A DNA stretch of 64,000 nt, taken from assembly GCA_903822975.1 (NCBI GenBank), contig CAIJRD010000004.1:27852-91851 (forward strand), in the 5' to 3' direction. Numbering within the stretch: position 1 is the stretch's first letter; every line of letters starts with the position of its first letter. The notes under the pieces were generated by a model, which saw only the letters and a program-made list of their open reading frames with translations, did not search any database and was not told the DNA's origin. This DNA is from an uncultured Sinobacteraceae bacterium. Its GTDB lineage: Bacteria > Pseudomonadota > Gammaproteobacteria > Nevskiales > Nevskiaceae. Of the stretch, positions 9,815-20,134 are shown piece after piece. Position numbers and translations under genes: made by a program.

Positions 9815-10435
9815 CTAGCCGGCCAGCAGCAAGCCGGCGATGCCCCACATGGTGATCGCGATCATGGCGTCGAGGACGCGCCAGGTCATGGGCTTGCGGA
9901 ACAACGGCGCGAGCCGGCCGGCGCCGTAGCCGAGGCCATAGAACCAGATCAGCGAAACCGACATCGCGCCGAGCGCGAAATAAATGCGCGGACCGGCCGG
10001 GTAGCGACCGCCGATCCCGCCGAGCAGCAGCACGGTATCGAGATACACATGTGGATTCAGCCAGGTCATCGCCAGGCAGGTCAGCACTGCCTTGCGCAGG
10101 CTGCCATTCGCGCCGGGTGCTGCATCTGGCAGCAGTTGCTGTGGCTTCAGCGCGGCGAGCGCACTGCGTGCGCCGTAGACGACGAGGAAGGCGACGCCGA
10201 TCCAGGTGACGGCCTTCAACCACTGCGGGTGCGATTGCACCAGGCTGCCGAAACCGGCGCAGCCCAGCGCGATCAGCGTGGCATCGGAGACGAAACAGAT
10301 CGTTGCGAGTGTGAAAACATGCTCGCGCTTGAGTCCCTGCCGCAGCATGAAGGCGTTCTGCGCGCCGATTGCGACGATCAGCGAGGCGGTCAGGCCGAAG
10401 CCGTTGGCCAGGGCCTGCAACTCAGGCGTCACCAC
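9815..10435 (-). CDS. LysE/ArgO-family amino acid exporter
   Basis: 206 residues with about six hydrophobic helices, the LysE/ArgO size. The N-terminal signature SLIVAIGAQNAFMLRQGLKREH and the middle motif TCLAMTWLNPHVYLDTVLLLGG match lysine/arginine exporters of the inner membrane. The start is a GTG at 10435 (a second GTG follows) because GGGAGAG lies at the right distance; there is no in-frame ATG and a TTG at 10450 overlaps that ribosome site. The ribosome site begins only a few bases after the T-run of the typA terminator, so no independent promoter fits between them. Confidence 0.9.
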   Translation of the reverse strand: MVTPELQALANGFGLTASLIVAIGAQNAFMLRQGLKREHVFTLATICFVSDATLIALGCAGFGSLVQSHPQWLKAVTWIGVAFLVVYGARSALAALKPQQLLPDAAPGANGSLRKAVLTCLAMTWLNPHVYLDTVLLLGGIGGRYPAGPRIYFALGAMSVSLIWFYGLGYGAGRLAPLFRKPMTWRVLDAMIAITMWGIAGLLLAG

Positions 10436-10452
10436 GTTTTGCTCTCCCAATG

Positions 10453-10481
10453 AAAAAGGCCGCGGCTGTTACGCCGCGGCC
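10453..10481 (-). terminator. rho-independent terminator of typA
   Basis: On the minus strand a 9-bp perfect GC stem (GGCCGCGGC / GCCGCGGCC, loop of six) is followed by five T. It lies 27 bp after the typA stop and immediately before the exporter ribosome site. Confidence 0.85.
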
Positions 10482-10507
10482 CTGACCAGCGCGCTTTGCG
10501 AAAGCGC

Positions 10508-12343
<1,836 letters not shown>

Positions 12344-12937
12344 AAAAACACTTCCGGTGATATAGCGCCGCGGGGAGACCGGCGAACCGGATGGTTCGTT
12401 GGGCCGCATCCTGCAAAGGGTTCGCGTTGAGGCGTGCGAGGGGCGCAGGAATGCCTTTATGCTGCGACGCGGCAAAAAAGGTCGCGTAGTTTACTCGGGG
12501 CGCGGTTTTTTCGCACGGCACGGCTTGACAGCCGGTTGCGCGCGCTCGAATGGCGGGGCCGCGGGGCTGTTTGGGATGCGTGCCGGGCCGCCTTCGCAGG
12601 GATGCGATGCACCGTGCGCCTCCCGTTGCGGCCCAAGTTCTGCGCCCGTCCTGCACCCGTCCTGCGCTCGAGCAACGCGGCCGCGGCCGCAATCTCCCCA
12701 CCGCCACCGCCGTCGGACGCAACGGCGACGCTGGCATCGTTCATGCAATCGCTGTCATCGACGCTGCAAACTCGTGGCGACTTCGCATCCTGCCGATGTG
12801 ACGCCCCGGATTTGTGCGGCGCCGCGCCGCGGATCGACGCCGTGCTGCATTCCGGCTCGAAGTGGCACTGCTTCAAGTTGCGTCAGGGATGCGGCTCGCG
12901 CGCTACGTGGGCTGTTGACGTCGTTCGGGGAACAACG
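12344..12937. other. gene-free spacer between divergent typA and TonB receptor genes, 594 bp
   Basis: The plus frame of the receptor stays open through most of this region, but the translation lacks a signal peptide and is arginine/alanine-rich, so I treat it as non-coding. Promoters for both flanking genes must lie here; I could not pick convincing hexamers. No strong hairpin was seen. Confidence 0.5.
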
Positions 12938-15388
12938 ATGGGGATCATGCATATCCGCTGCGATCGGTGCAGTGCCGCGTTCGCGCTGGCGTCGGAACTG
13001 TGCCTGGGCCTTGGCCTGGGTCTCGGCCTCAGCGTGGCCGCGACGGCGTATGCGTCGGCGCCCGCCGACAGTGACGCTAGTTCGGCACCGCAACTCGAAA
13101 CCGTCGTCGTCACCGCGCAGAAGCGCAGCGAGAATCTGAACGACGTGCCGATCAGCATTTCGGTGGTGTCGGGCGATCAGTTGCAGAAGCGGCATATCGA
13201 GACCTACGAGGATCTGACCCGCGCGGTGCCCGATCTGTCGTCGACCAATGGCGGCGGCGCGGGCATGAGCAACATCGAAATCCGCGGCATCAGTTCGGCG
13301 GCCGGCACTGCCACCGTCGGCACCTATCTGGATGACGTGTCGATGACGATTCCGAACAGTCTCGACATCGGCTCGACCGAACCGCGCTTCTTCGACATCG
13401 ACCAGGTCGAGGTGCTGCGCGGGCCGCAGGGCACTTTGTATGGCGCCAGTTCGATGGGTGGCACGATCAAGTTCAGCAGCCGCCAGCCCGACCCCAATCA
13501 CCGCGAGGGCTCGGTCTACAGCGATCTTTCGGTCACCCAGCACGGCGGCTTCAATCATCTGGAGCAGGGCGTGCTGAACCTGCCGATCGTCGCCGGCGTG
13601 TCCGCCTTGCGGCTCGGTGTGCAGTACTCCGACACCAGCGGCACTATCGATCAGTTGTCGCCCGCGCTGGCCGCCGACGGCGAGACGGCGCTGCCGCAAA
13701 CGGTGACCCAGCACAACATCAACAGCGACCGTGCGCTGGTGCTGCGCGGCAGCTTTCTGTACGCCGCCGGTGGCCTGTCGGTGGAACCGGCGCTGTTCTT
13801 TCAACGCGAGCAGACCAGCAATACCGATCTGTTCGATCTGGCGACGCCGCTGCAGACGGCCAAGCTGGTGCCGGAATCCGGCTCCGACGCGTTCTTCGTG
13901 CCGAGCCTGACGCTCAAGGACGATCTCGGCTTCGGCGATCTGACTTCGGTGACGAGCTTCTTCTGGCGTCACTTCCGCACCATCCGCGACGGCACCAGCT
14001 ACAACAGCGCCTATCTGGCCGAACTGCTCGCTGGCGATAGCGACCTCAGCGCGCAATATCCGGACGTCGATCCGGCACCGGTCGGCGTGCGGCCGGGTCC
14101 GGCGCTGTACACGCCGACGGTGCTGCAGGGTGCCGAGGAGTTCCGCATCGCGTCGAAATCCATCGCCGAGAGCGGCCATCCCTACACCTGGCTCGCCGGC
14201 ATCTATCTGGCCGACCAACACTCGCACTTCAGCGACAACGAATATGTCGACAACGCGCTCGACACGCTGACCTCGCTGTACGGCACCGACGGTGCTTCGA
14301 TCCTGATCCAGAACCTGATGGACCCGGTCGACGATGGCGGCGCCGGACTCACGCTGCAGCAGGCGCAGCTCGATGTAGCGAGCGGCAATCGCGTGTACTA
14401 CAACGAATCGAGCGAAGACAGTCGACAGGCCTCGGTGTTCGGCGAGTTCAACTACGTCCCGGTTCAACGGCTGACCCTGACCGCCGGCCTGCGTTACCTG
14501 GTGGCACGCACCAGCGTCGACAACCTGGTCGGCGGCTACTACAACGCCGATGCGCCGAGCGACACCTCGAATGTCTCGCACGCCTATTCGTTCACGCCGA
14601 AAGCTTCGGTGCGGCTGCAGATCGCGCGCAATGCCTCGGTCTACGCCACCGCCGTCAAAGGTTTCCGACTCGGTGGCGCCAACCTGCAGGTGCCCTATTA
14701 CGGCTGTCATGCCGACGAAGTCGCGCAGGGCGTCGGCGCACCGCCGAGCAACTACAACCCGGACTCGTTGTGGAGTTATGAAGTCGGCGAGAAGTCGACT
14801 TTCTTCGGCAATCGCATGTCGATCGACGCGGCGGTTTACTACATCGACTGGAGCAAGGTGCAGCAGCAGATTTTTCTCAACACCTGCGGTTTCGATTTCA
14901 CCGAGAACGCCGGCAAGGCACGCAGCTACGGCGCCGATCTGGCCATACGCGGCAAGCTGACGCGCCATCTCACCGCCACGCTGAACGCCAACGACACCCA
15001 GGCTTCAATTACCAGCGCGGCAGTCGGCAGCGGTGCGGACAACGGCAGCCGCCTGATCGGCGTGCCGCTGTGGAGCCTCAGCTCGGGACTGCTCTACACC
15101 GGCGCGCTGACCGATACGATTCAAGGTCTCGCCACCGTCGACGTCGCCTGGGCCGGACCGAGCCGCGGTTCGTTCAGCGCCGACGATCCCGAGTACAAGC
15201 GCCCCTTGTACAGCCTGGTCAACGCCAGCCTCGGTGCGACGTTTTTCGAAAAGCTCGACCTCGCGGTGTATTGCAAGAACCTGCTCGACCAGGACAAAGT
15301 GATCCAGACGATTCAGCGGCTCGATGTCGACCAGGGCTATGTGCCGCGCCCGCGCACGGTCGGCATGACGCTGTCGATGGCGTTCTGA
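12938..15388 (+). CDS. TonB-dependent outer membrane receptor
   Basis: 816 residues. The chosen ATG gives a short basic start and a hydrophobic signal core (LCLGLGLGLGLSVAATAYA) ending near residue 40; the earlier in-frame starts do not. A TonB-box-like ETVVVTAQKR follows, then the plug domain (DVPISISVVSGDQL, GMSNIEIRGISS, DQVEVLRGPQGTLYGASSMG) and a 22-strand-type barrel ending in phenylalanine. It imports a large or scarce ligand across the outer membrane with TonB energy. It is codirectional with, and 123 bp before, the amine dehydrogenase genes, which suggests the same regulon; ligand unknown. Confidence 0.93.
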   Translation: MGIMHIRCDRCSAAFALASELCLGLGLGLGLSVAATAYASAPADSDASSAPQLETVVVTAQKRSENLNDVPISISVVSGDQLQKRHIETYEDLTRAVPDLSSTNGGGAGMSNIEIRGISSAAGTATVGTYLDDVSMTIPNSLDIGSTEPRFFDIDQVEVLRGPQGTLYGASSMGGTIKFSSRQPDPNHREGSVYSDLSVTQHGGFNHLEQGVLNLPIVAGVSALRLGVQYSDTSGTIDQLSPALAADGETALPQTVTQHNINSDRALVLRGSFLYAAGGLSVEPALFFQREQTSNTDLFDLATPLQTAKLVPESGSDAFFVPSLTLKDDLGFGDLTSVTSFFWRHFRTIRDGTSYNSAYLAELLAGDSDLSAQYPDVDPAPVGVRPGPALYTPTVLQGAEEFRIASKSIAESGHPYTWLAGIYLADQHSHFSDNEYVDNALDTLTSLYGTDGASILIQNLMDPVDDGGAGLTLQQAQLDVASGNRVYYNESSEDSRQASVFGEFNYVPVQRLTLTAGLRYLVARTSVDNLVGGYYNADAPSDTSNVSHAYSFTPKASVRLQIARNASVYATAVKGFRLGGANLQVPYYGCHADEVAQGVGAPPSNYNPDSLWSYEVGEKSTFFGNRMSIDAAVYYIDWSKVQQQIFLNTCGFDFTENAGKARSYGADLAIRGKLTRHLTATLNANDTQASITSAAVGSGADNGSRLIGVPLWSLSSGLLYTGALTDTIQGLATVDVAWAGPSRGSFSADDPEYKRPLYSLVNASLGATFFEKLDLAVYCKNLLDQDKVIQTIQRLDVDQGYVPRPRTVGMTLSMAF

Positions 15389-15511
15389 ATGTCGAACCGA
15401 TCCCGCAGTCTCGATCACCGCAACCCATCGCGGCGCGATAAGCTCAGGGGCGGCCGCGCGCAGCGCGCCTGCCTGCATTCGAAATCAAAGCAGTCCGGAG
15501 TTTAAGGATCG

Positions 15512-16699
15512 ATGACTCACGTCGACTTCAAACGCGCGGCCCGCCGGCTGATGTTCGCACTGCTCGGCAGTGTCAGCCTGAGTGGGATTTTTTGCGCGGC
15601 GCTGGCGTCACCGGAATCCACCGATGAAACGCTGTCGTTGGCGAGCATCCCGGCGGACGTGAAGCACACGGTCTACATGCCCGATCTCGCGTACAACCAT
15701 TTCGTCGACGGCCTGGTGCGCATCGTCGATGGTGACAGCCTGCGCTATCTGGGCACGCTGTCGATGGGCTTCATGGGCTTCTTCAATACGTCGCGCGACG
15801 GCAACACTTTGTATACAGCCGGCACCTATTACGAACGTCTCAATCGCGGCAAACGCACCGACACCATCGCGATCTACGATGCGCACAGCCTGCAGCTGCT
15901 GCGCGAAGTGGTGATACCGACCAAGCACGCGCAGGATCTGCCCTACCCGGCGTTCCTGGTGCCGGCCTGGACCGGCCCGCTGGTGTTCGAACAAAACGCC
16001 ACACCGGCTTCGTCGGTGACCGTGATCGACAGCCTCGCCGGCCGCTTCGTCGGCGAAGTTGAAACCGCGGGCTGCTCCGGTATTTTCCCGTCGTCGAAAC
16101 TGCCATCGCGATTCAGCACGCTGTGCGGCGATGGTACGGCGCTGACCGTGAGCCTCGATGCCGGCGGCAAGGAGCTTTCGCGTCTGCGCAGCGCCAAGCT
16201 GTTCGATCCGGATGCCGATGCACTGTTCACCGCAGTGGCCGACGACGGTGATCGCGAGATCTTCCTGTCGTTCAATGGCGTGCTGCATTTCGTCGACGTA
16301 TCCGGTGAACGCGCGGTGGAAACCGAAAAGCCCTGGTCGATCGTCAATGCCACGCTCGCGCGCGAAAACTGGCGCCCCGGCGGCAATCAGGTGCTGGCCC
16401 TGCATCGCGAAAGCCATCAGCTGTTCGTAACCATGCACCGTCACGGCAAGGAAGGCAGCCACAAGGTGCCGGCGGATGAAATCTGGCAGATCGACCTGTC
16501 ACAGCATCGCGTGGTCAAGCGCATTTTCGGCACGCAGGCGCTGAGTGTGGCGGTGACGCAGGGCGCGCATCCGCTGCTGTTCGCGGTCAGCGCCGATGAT
16601 GGTTCGATGAGCCGCTACGACGTCGAAGCCGGGCTTGCCCATACCGGCGAAATCGCCAAGCCGCTGCTGGAATCGGCGGCTACGCTGATGGTGCACTGA
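15512..16699 (+). CDS. aauB: amine dehydrogenase heavy (large) subunit
   Basis: 395 residues with a signal peptide (FALLGSVSLSGIFCAALASP). The rest is a seven-bladed beta-propeller of the methylamine/aromatic amine dehydrogenase heavy chain family: YMPDLAYNHFVDGLVRIVDGD, MGFMGFFNTSRDGNTLYTAGTYYERLNRGKRTD, GCSGIFPS, and the C-terminal LSVAVTQGAHPLLFAVSADDGS. The subunit forms the scaffold of the periplasmic a2b2 enzyme and the channel to the TTQ cofactor in the light subunit. Followed at once by mauE, mauD and the light subunit gene, the B-E-D-A order known for mau and aau clusters. Confidence 0.92.
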   Translation: MTHVDFKRAARRLMFALLGSVSLSGIFCAALASPESTDETLSLASIPADVKHTVYMPDLAYNHFVDGLVRIVDGDSLRYLGTLSMGFMGFFNTSRDGNTLYTAGTYYERLNRGKRTDTIAIYDAHSLQLLREVVIPTKHAQDLPYPAFLVPAWTGPLVFEQNATPASSVTVIDSLAGRFVGEVETAGCSGIFPSSKLPSRFSTLCGDGTALTVSLDAGGKELSRLRSAKLFDPDADALFTAVADDGDREIFLSFNGVLHFVDVSGERAVETEKPWSIVNATLARENWRPGGNQVLALHRESHQLFVTMHRHGKEGSHKVPADEIWQIDLSQHRVVKRIFGTQALSVAVTQGAHPLLFAVSADDGSMSRYDVEAGLAHTGEIAKPLLESAATLMVH

Positions 16700-16713
16700 A
16701 GGGACTGAAGGTG

Positions 16714-17268
16714 ATGAACGAAACCCTCGATCTGGATCTGGTTGCCGGTGCCGTGCGCCAGGCGATGGCGTTGATCCTGGTGGTCGGCGCCGCGCACAAG
16801 CTGCGGCTGGGTGCGGCATTCGGCGGCATCGTTGCGGCGTATCGGCTGCTGCCGCAGCCGCTGCTGGCCCCGGCGACCTGGTTGCTGCCGCGACTCGAAC
16901 TCGCGGCTGCCGCCGCGCTGCTATGGCCGGGCCTTGCTCTTCTTTCAGTAGCGCCCGCGCTGATGCTGTTGCTGCCGATGACCTTGGCGGTGGCGATCAA
17001 TCTGGCGCGCGGGCGCAGCGAGATCGACTGCGGCTGCGGCGGCACGCGCGGGCAAGGCCTGTCCAACGGGCTGGTCGTACGCAATATCGTGCTGATGCTG
17101 TCACTGCTGTGCGCTGCACGGCCGCTGCATCTCGCCGCACTCGGGGTCGGCGGCATTGCGTTGATGTCGGCGCTCGGGCTTGCGTTATCGAGCCTGTACT
17201 TTTCATCGAGCCAGTTGCTTGCGAATGCAAGACAATGGCGCGTGCTTGTCGGAGCGGATCGCGCATGA
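16714..17268 (+). CDS. mauE: methylamine/aromatic amine utilization membrane protein MauE
   Basis: 184 residues from the ATG at 16714 (a GTG directly precedes it). Four or five hydrophobic helices and the cytoplasm/periplasm-facing loop SEIDCGCGG with a CxC pair are typical of MauE, a DoxX-like membrane protein needed for disulfide formation and folding of the cysteine-rich light subunit. Starts 14 bp after aauB; its stop overlaps the mauD start (ATGA). Confidence 0.9.
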   Translation: MNETLDLDLVAGAVRQAMALILVVGAAHKLRLGAAFGGIVAAYRLLPQPLLAPATWLLPRLELAAAAALLWPGLALLSVAPALMLLLPMTLAVAINLARGRSEIDCGCGGTRGQGLSNGLVVRNIVLMLSLLCAARPLHLAALGVGGIALMSALGLALSSLYFSSSQLLANARQWRVLVGADRA

Positions 17269-17891
17269 GCCTGCTGCTACTGTCGAACGTGCTGCTGTGG
17301 ATCACCACGCTGGCGCTCGGCGCGGCGGTGCTGGTGCTCGCGCGGCAGATCGGCGTGCTGCACGAACGCATCAGTCCGATGGGCGCGCTGTCGATCGACT
17401 CCGGACCGAAAATCGGTGAAGCCGCACCGCTGATGGAGCTGACAACCCTGGAAGGCCGCAGCTATACGCTCGGCACGCCACGCGAACGCAGCCTGTTGCT
17501 GTTCTTCCTGTCGCCGACCTGCCCGGTCTGCAAGAAACTGCTGCCGGTGCTGCGCTCGCTGCGCAGCGACGAAGCACGTCGACTGGAAATCCTGCTGTGC
17601 AGCGACGGCGAGCCCGACGAGCATCGCGCATTCCAGCGCGCGCAGCGGCTCGAAGCGTTTCCGTATGTCGTTTCGACTGAGCTCGGCCTCCGTTTCCGCG
17701 TCGGCAAGCTGCCGTATGCGGTGCTGATGGACGCGCAGGGCCAGATTCGCAGCAAGGGTCTGGTGAACAACCGCGAACAAATCGAAAGTCTGCTTGAAGC
17801 TCAGGATCTCGGCGTCGCCACGCTGCAGGAATATCGGGCGCGCCAGATCGCACAGGCCGCTGTCACCGCGTCCGTGAAACTCGACGATTGA
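17265..17891 (+). CDS. mauD: thiol-disulfide protein MauD
   Basis: 208 residues. One N-terminal membrane anchor (LLLLSNVLLWITTLALGAAVLVLA) is followed by a periplasmic thioredoxin fold with the redox motif SPTCPVCKKLLP (CPVC) and the cis-proline region GKLPYAVLMDAQG. MauD works with MauE to form the disulfides of the light subunit before or after export. Translationally coupled to mauE by a 4-bp overlap. Confidence 0.93.
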   Translation: MSLLLLSNVLLWITTLALGAAVLVLARQIGVLHERISPMGALSIDSGPKIGEAAPLMELTTLEGRSYTLGTPRERSLLLFFLSPTCPVCKKLLPVLRSLRSDEARRLEILLCSDGEPDEHRAFQRAQRLEAFPYVVSTELGLRFRVGKLPYAVLMDAQGQIRSKGLVNNREQIESLLEAQDLGVATLQEYRARQIAQAAVTASVKLDD

Positions 17892-17949
17892 GGCACCAGC
17901 ACATCATGAGCCACTGTCCGCACCGCCTGCATCGACCGGAACCGCCGCG

Positions 17950-18453
17950 ATGAAATCGCTCGAAGAGCACTGTGAAGCCTTTACCCGTCAGCTGGCGATG
18001 CGCAGTTCGCGACGCGGTTTCATCACGCGCGTCGCCAAGCTGTTGGCCGCCTCAGCAGCACTCGGGCCGCTGCTGCCGGTGGCGCGCGGTGCTGCGGTGG
18101 CGACACCGGAAACCAGCGACGACCAGCACTGCGATTACTGGAAGTACTGCTCGGTCGACGGCTTCCTGTGCAGCTGCTGCGGCGGCACGTCCACGCAATG
18201 TCCGCCGGGCACCTCGCAGTCCAAACTGAGCTGGGTCGGCACCTGCCGCAACGCCGCCGACGGCAAGGATTACCTCGTCAGCTACAACGACTGCTGCGGC
18301 GTCTCGTCTTGCGGCCGCTGCTCCTGCAATTCAAATGTCGGCGATCGCCCAGGCTATGCGATGGGCGTGCACAACGACATCAATTGGTGCCAGGGCAACG
18401 ACGCCTCGACGATCTACCATTGCACGGTGTCGCTGGTGGTCGGCCAGGCTTGA
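17950..18453 (+). CDS. aauA: TTQ amine dehydrogenase light (small) subunit, aromatic-amine type
   Basis: 167 residues: a twin-arginine-type leader (SSRRGFITRVAKLLAASAAL) then the cysteine-rich catalytic chain. W95 (in LSWVGTCRN) and W146 (in NDINWCQGN) are 51 residues apart, the spacing of the two tryptophans crosslinked to tryptophan tryptophylquinone; D114 (YNDCC) is at the catalytic-base position and D70 at the site that guides TTQ formation. The mature part has 14 cysteines; the two additions relative to the classic methylamine enzyme (in LCSCCGG and SSCGRC) match, from memory, aromatic amine dehydrogenase. Substrate is therefore probably an aromatic or longer primary amine such as tyramine or phenylethylamine. 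Confidence 0.92.
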   Translation: MKSLEEHCEAFTRQLAMRSSRRGFITRVAKLLAASAALGPLLPVARGAAVATPETSDDQHCDYWKYCSVDGFLCSCCGGTSTQCPPGTSQSKLSWVGTCRNAADGKDYLVSYNDCCGVSSCGRCSCNSNVGDRPGYAMGVHNDINWCQGNDASTIYHCTVSLVVGQA

Positions 18454-18458
18454 GAACC

Positions 18459-18974
18459 ATGCTTCGCTTCCGAGTCTGTAGCGCCGCTCGTTGCTGTGAA
18501 CGAAACGGATCGCAGCGTTGGGCTTCGCGCCTGATCGCCGGTCTGCTGCTGGGCGTGGCAGCGCCCATCGTCTGCGCCGCGCAGTCGCCCGGCCAAAAGA
18601 TTTTCAGCAGCGAATGCGCCAACTGCCACCAGCCCGACGGCGCTGGCGCGGTCGGCTTGGCACCGCCGCTGCGCGATTGCTTGAAGCCCTATCTCGCCAG
18701 CGCTGAAGGTCGCGGCTATCTCGCGCAGATCGTCGTCTCGGGCATGGCCGGGCCAATCAAGTCGAATGGGCAGATGTGGAACGGCGTGATGCCGAACTTC
18801 CGTCAACACAGCGATGCCGAGCTGGCCGCAACACTGGCCTACGTGCTGCAGCAGTTCAACGGCGTAGCCGCGAACGACCCGGCCTTGCCGACTGCCGCGC
18901 AAATCGCCGAGGCGCGTCAGCGCGCGCCCACACCCGGTGCGACGCGCACGCTGCGCCAGCAGCTACGTCCTTGA
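18459..18974 (+). CDS. exported c-type cytochrome following aauA
   Basis: 171 residues; starts 5 bp after aauA, so surely in the operon. A signal peptide (LIAGLLLGVAAPIVCAAQ) precedes one heme site, CANCH, within KIFSSECANCHQPDGAGAVG; the methionine ligand is likely in QMWNGVMPNF. This is a class I cytochrome of the kind found in alcohol and amine oxidation. It may accept electrons from the TTQ enzyme or from a carrier; that role is inferred from position. Confidence 0.88.
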   Translation: MLRFRVCSAARCCERNGSQRWASRLIAGLLLGVAAPIVCAAQSPGQKIFSSECANCHQPDGAGAVGLAPPLRDCLKPYLASAEGRGYLAQIVVSGMAGPIKSNGQMWNGVMPNFRQHSDAELAATLAYVLQQFNGVAANDPALPTAAQIAEARQRAPTPGATRTLRQQLRP

Positions 18975-19014
18975 GCATGCGGATCGGACACCGATACCCG
19001 CATCGATATTCCCG

Positions 19015-19737
19015 ATGACGGTTGAGCACTCGTCGAGTGAGCGCCCTGCGACGGCAGCGCCGATGACTGCGGCGATGACCCCAGCGGTCGCTCCTGCGGT
19101 TGCGCTCAGCCTTCATGCGGCCGTTGTTTGGCCGATTGAACGGACGATCGATCGGACGTTCGAATGGACCCTCGATCGCGCGGCCGATCCTGCGACGGAA
19201 TCGGCGTCTGGATCGGCGCCTGGATCGGCATCTAGTTCGGCATCTGGTCCGACGATCACGCGCGCGATCGGCGCAGCGCCACAGCCGGCGCGGCAGCGTC
19301 GCGCGCGGATTGCGTGGCTGCTCGCCGGTGCCGCGCTGTTGCCCGCGCTACGCGCGCAAGCGCTCGACGATCGACTCGAATATCGCCTGCACTGCTCGGG
19401 CTGTCACGGCGTCGATGGTCGCGGGCTGCCCGCCAACGGCATTCCGGATCTCAACGACGCCGGACGCTGGGTCGGCACCGCGGCCGGTCGTCAATATCTG
19501 GTGCAAGTGCCCGGCATCGCGGCCAGCGGCATCGACGATGCGCTCGCCGCGCGGCTGCTGAACTGGTCGCTGAAAACCTATTCCAGCGAGCGACTGCCGG
19601 CCGACTTCCAGCCCTACACCGCGGCCGAAGTCGCGCGCGACCGCTTCGACATGGCCACGGACGCCGGCACGCGTCGACTGCGTCTGTCGCAAGCGGCGAT
19701 GCAGGCGCCGCCGGCGAAAAGTCGCAACGCACCCTGA
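19015..19737 (+). CDS. second c-type cytochrome of the amine dehydrogenase cluster, with unusual N-terminal extension
   Basis: 240 residues from the first ATG. Residues 97-115 look like a normal signal peptide (RIAWLLAGAALLPALRAQA), followed by one heme site CSGCH at 127-131 and a globular domain to the end. The 95 residues before the signal are strange: alanine-rich, with an IERTIDRTFEWTLDR stretch and a SASG/SAPG repeat coded by a 12-bp tandem array. A downstream start with a good codon was not found, so either an uncommon start codon is used, the signal core is internal, or the extension is real. No clear methionine ligand could be assigned. Confidence 0.7.
   Translation: MTVEHSSSERPATAAPMTAAMTPAVAPAVALSLHAAVVWPIERTIDRTFEWTLDRAADPATESASGSAPGSASSSASGPTITRAIGAAPQPARQRRARIAWLLAGAALLPALRAQALDDRLEYRLHCSGCHGVDGRGLPANGIPDLNDAGRWVGTAAGRQYLVQVPGIAASGIDDALAARLLNWSLKTYSSERLPADFQPYTAAEVARDRFDMATDAGTRRLRLSQAAMQAPPAKSRNAP
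19198..19245. repeat. 12-bp tandem repeat, 4 imperfect copies
   Basis: Units GAATCGGCGTCT, GGATCGGCGCCT, GGATCGGCATCT and AGTTCGGCATCT. In the plus frame they give a SASG-SAPG-SASS tetrapeptide repeat inside the N-terminal extension of the second cytochrome. GATCG words continue on the 5' side from about 19139. Confidence 0.85.
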
Positions 19738-20134
19738 GCAAGGTCGGCCTGCTCGCGCCGGCACGCCGGAAAACAATCGCGGCATAAGCACTTTGATTTG
19801 GCAGACGCGTCGTTGATTCAACGTGAACCCCGGTTCGATTCGATGACGCCGACGGGTCGTCCATCGTGCAACCTCGATGCGTCTGAACAACCTGCTCGAC
19901 ACGCCGTGAAGTATCAGCCGGCCATGGCACCATCGCCGCGGTCGTCGCGCATCGCGCGGGCCGAGCCCGAAGCGCTCGGCTTCGAACGGCGTGCTCCCAC
20001 GCGGAGGCACACCGGTTCGCTTGCACTCTGTGTAGCGCGTACAGCCAAGCGCCGCACATGCGCCGAACTGCAAGCAGCGCGACGCGCAAGGCGCCGCGCT
20101 TCACAGCGCGCGCGCAACTTGCGATGCTCGGCGC
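19738..20134. other. gene-free spacer, 397 bp
   Basis: Between the cytochrome and the DNA glycosylase gene. Short open frames exist but are arginine-rich and have no ribosome site or recognisable motif. No terminator hairpin with a T-run was found after the amine dehydrogenase operon. Confidence 0.5.

Noticed and set aside
12434..12937. In-frame N-terminal extension of the TonB receptor
   Set aside because: Would place the signal peptide about 170 residues inside the protein; start moved to 12938.
12755..14968. Long open frame antisense to the TonB receptor gene (over 700 codons)
   Set aside because: Composition is that of a shadow frame in GC-rich DNA; no motif, no ribosome site, and the sense strand is a clear receptor.
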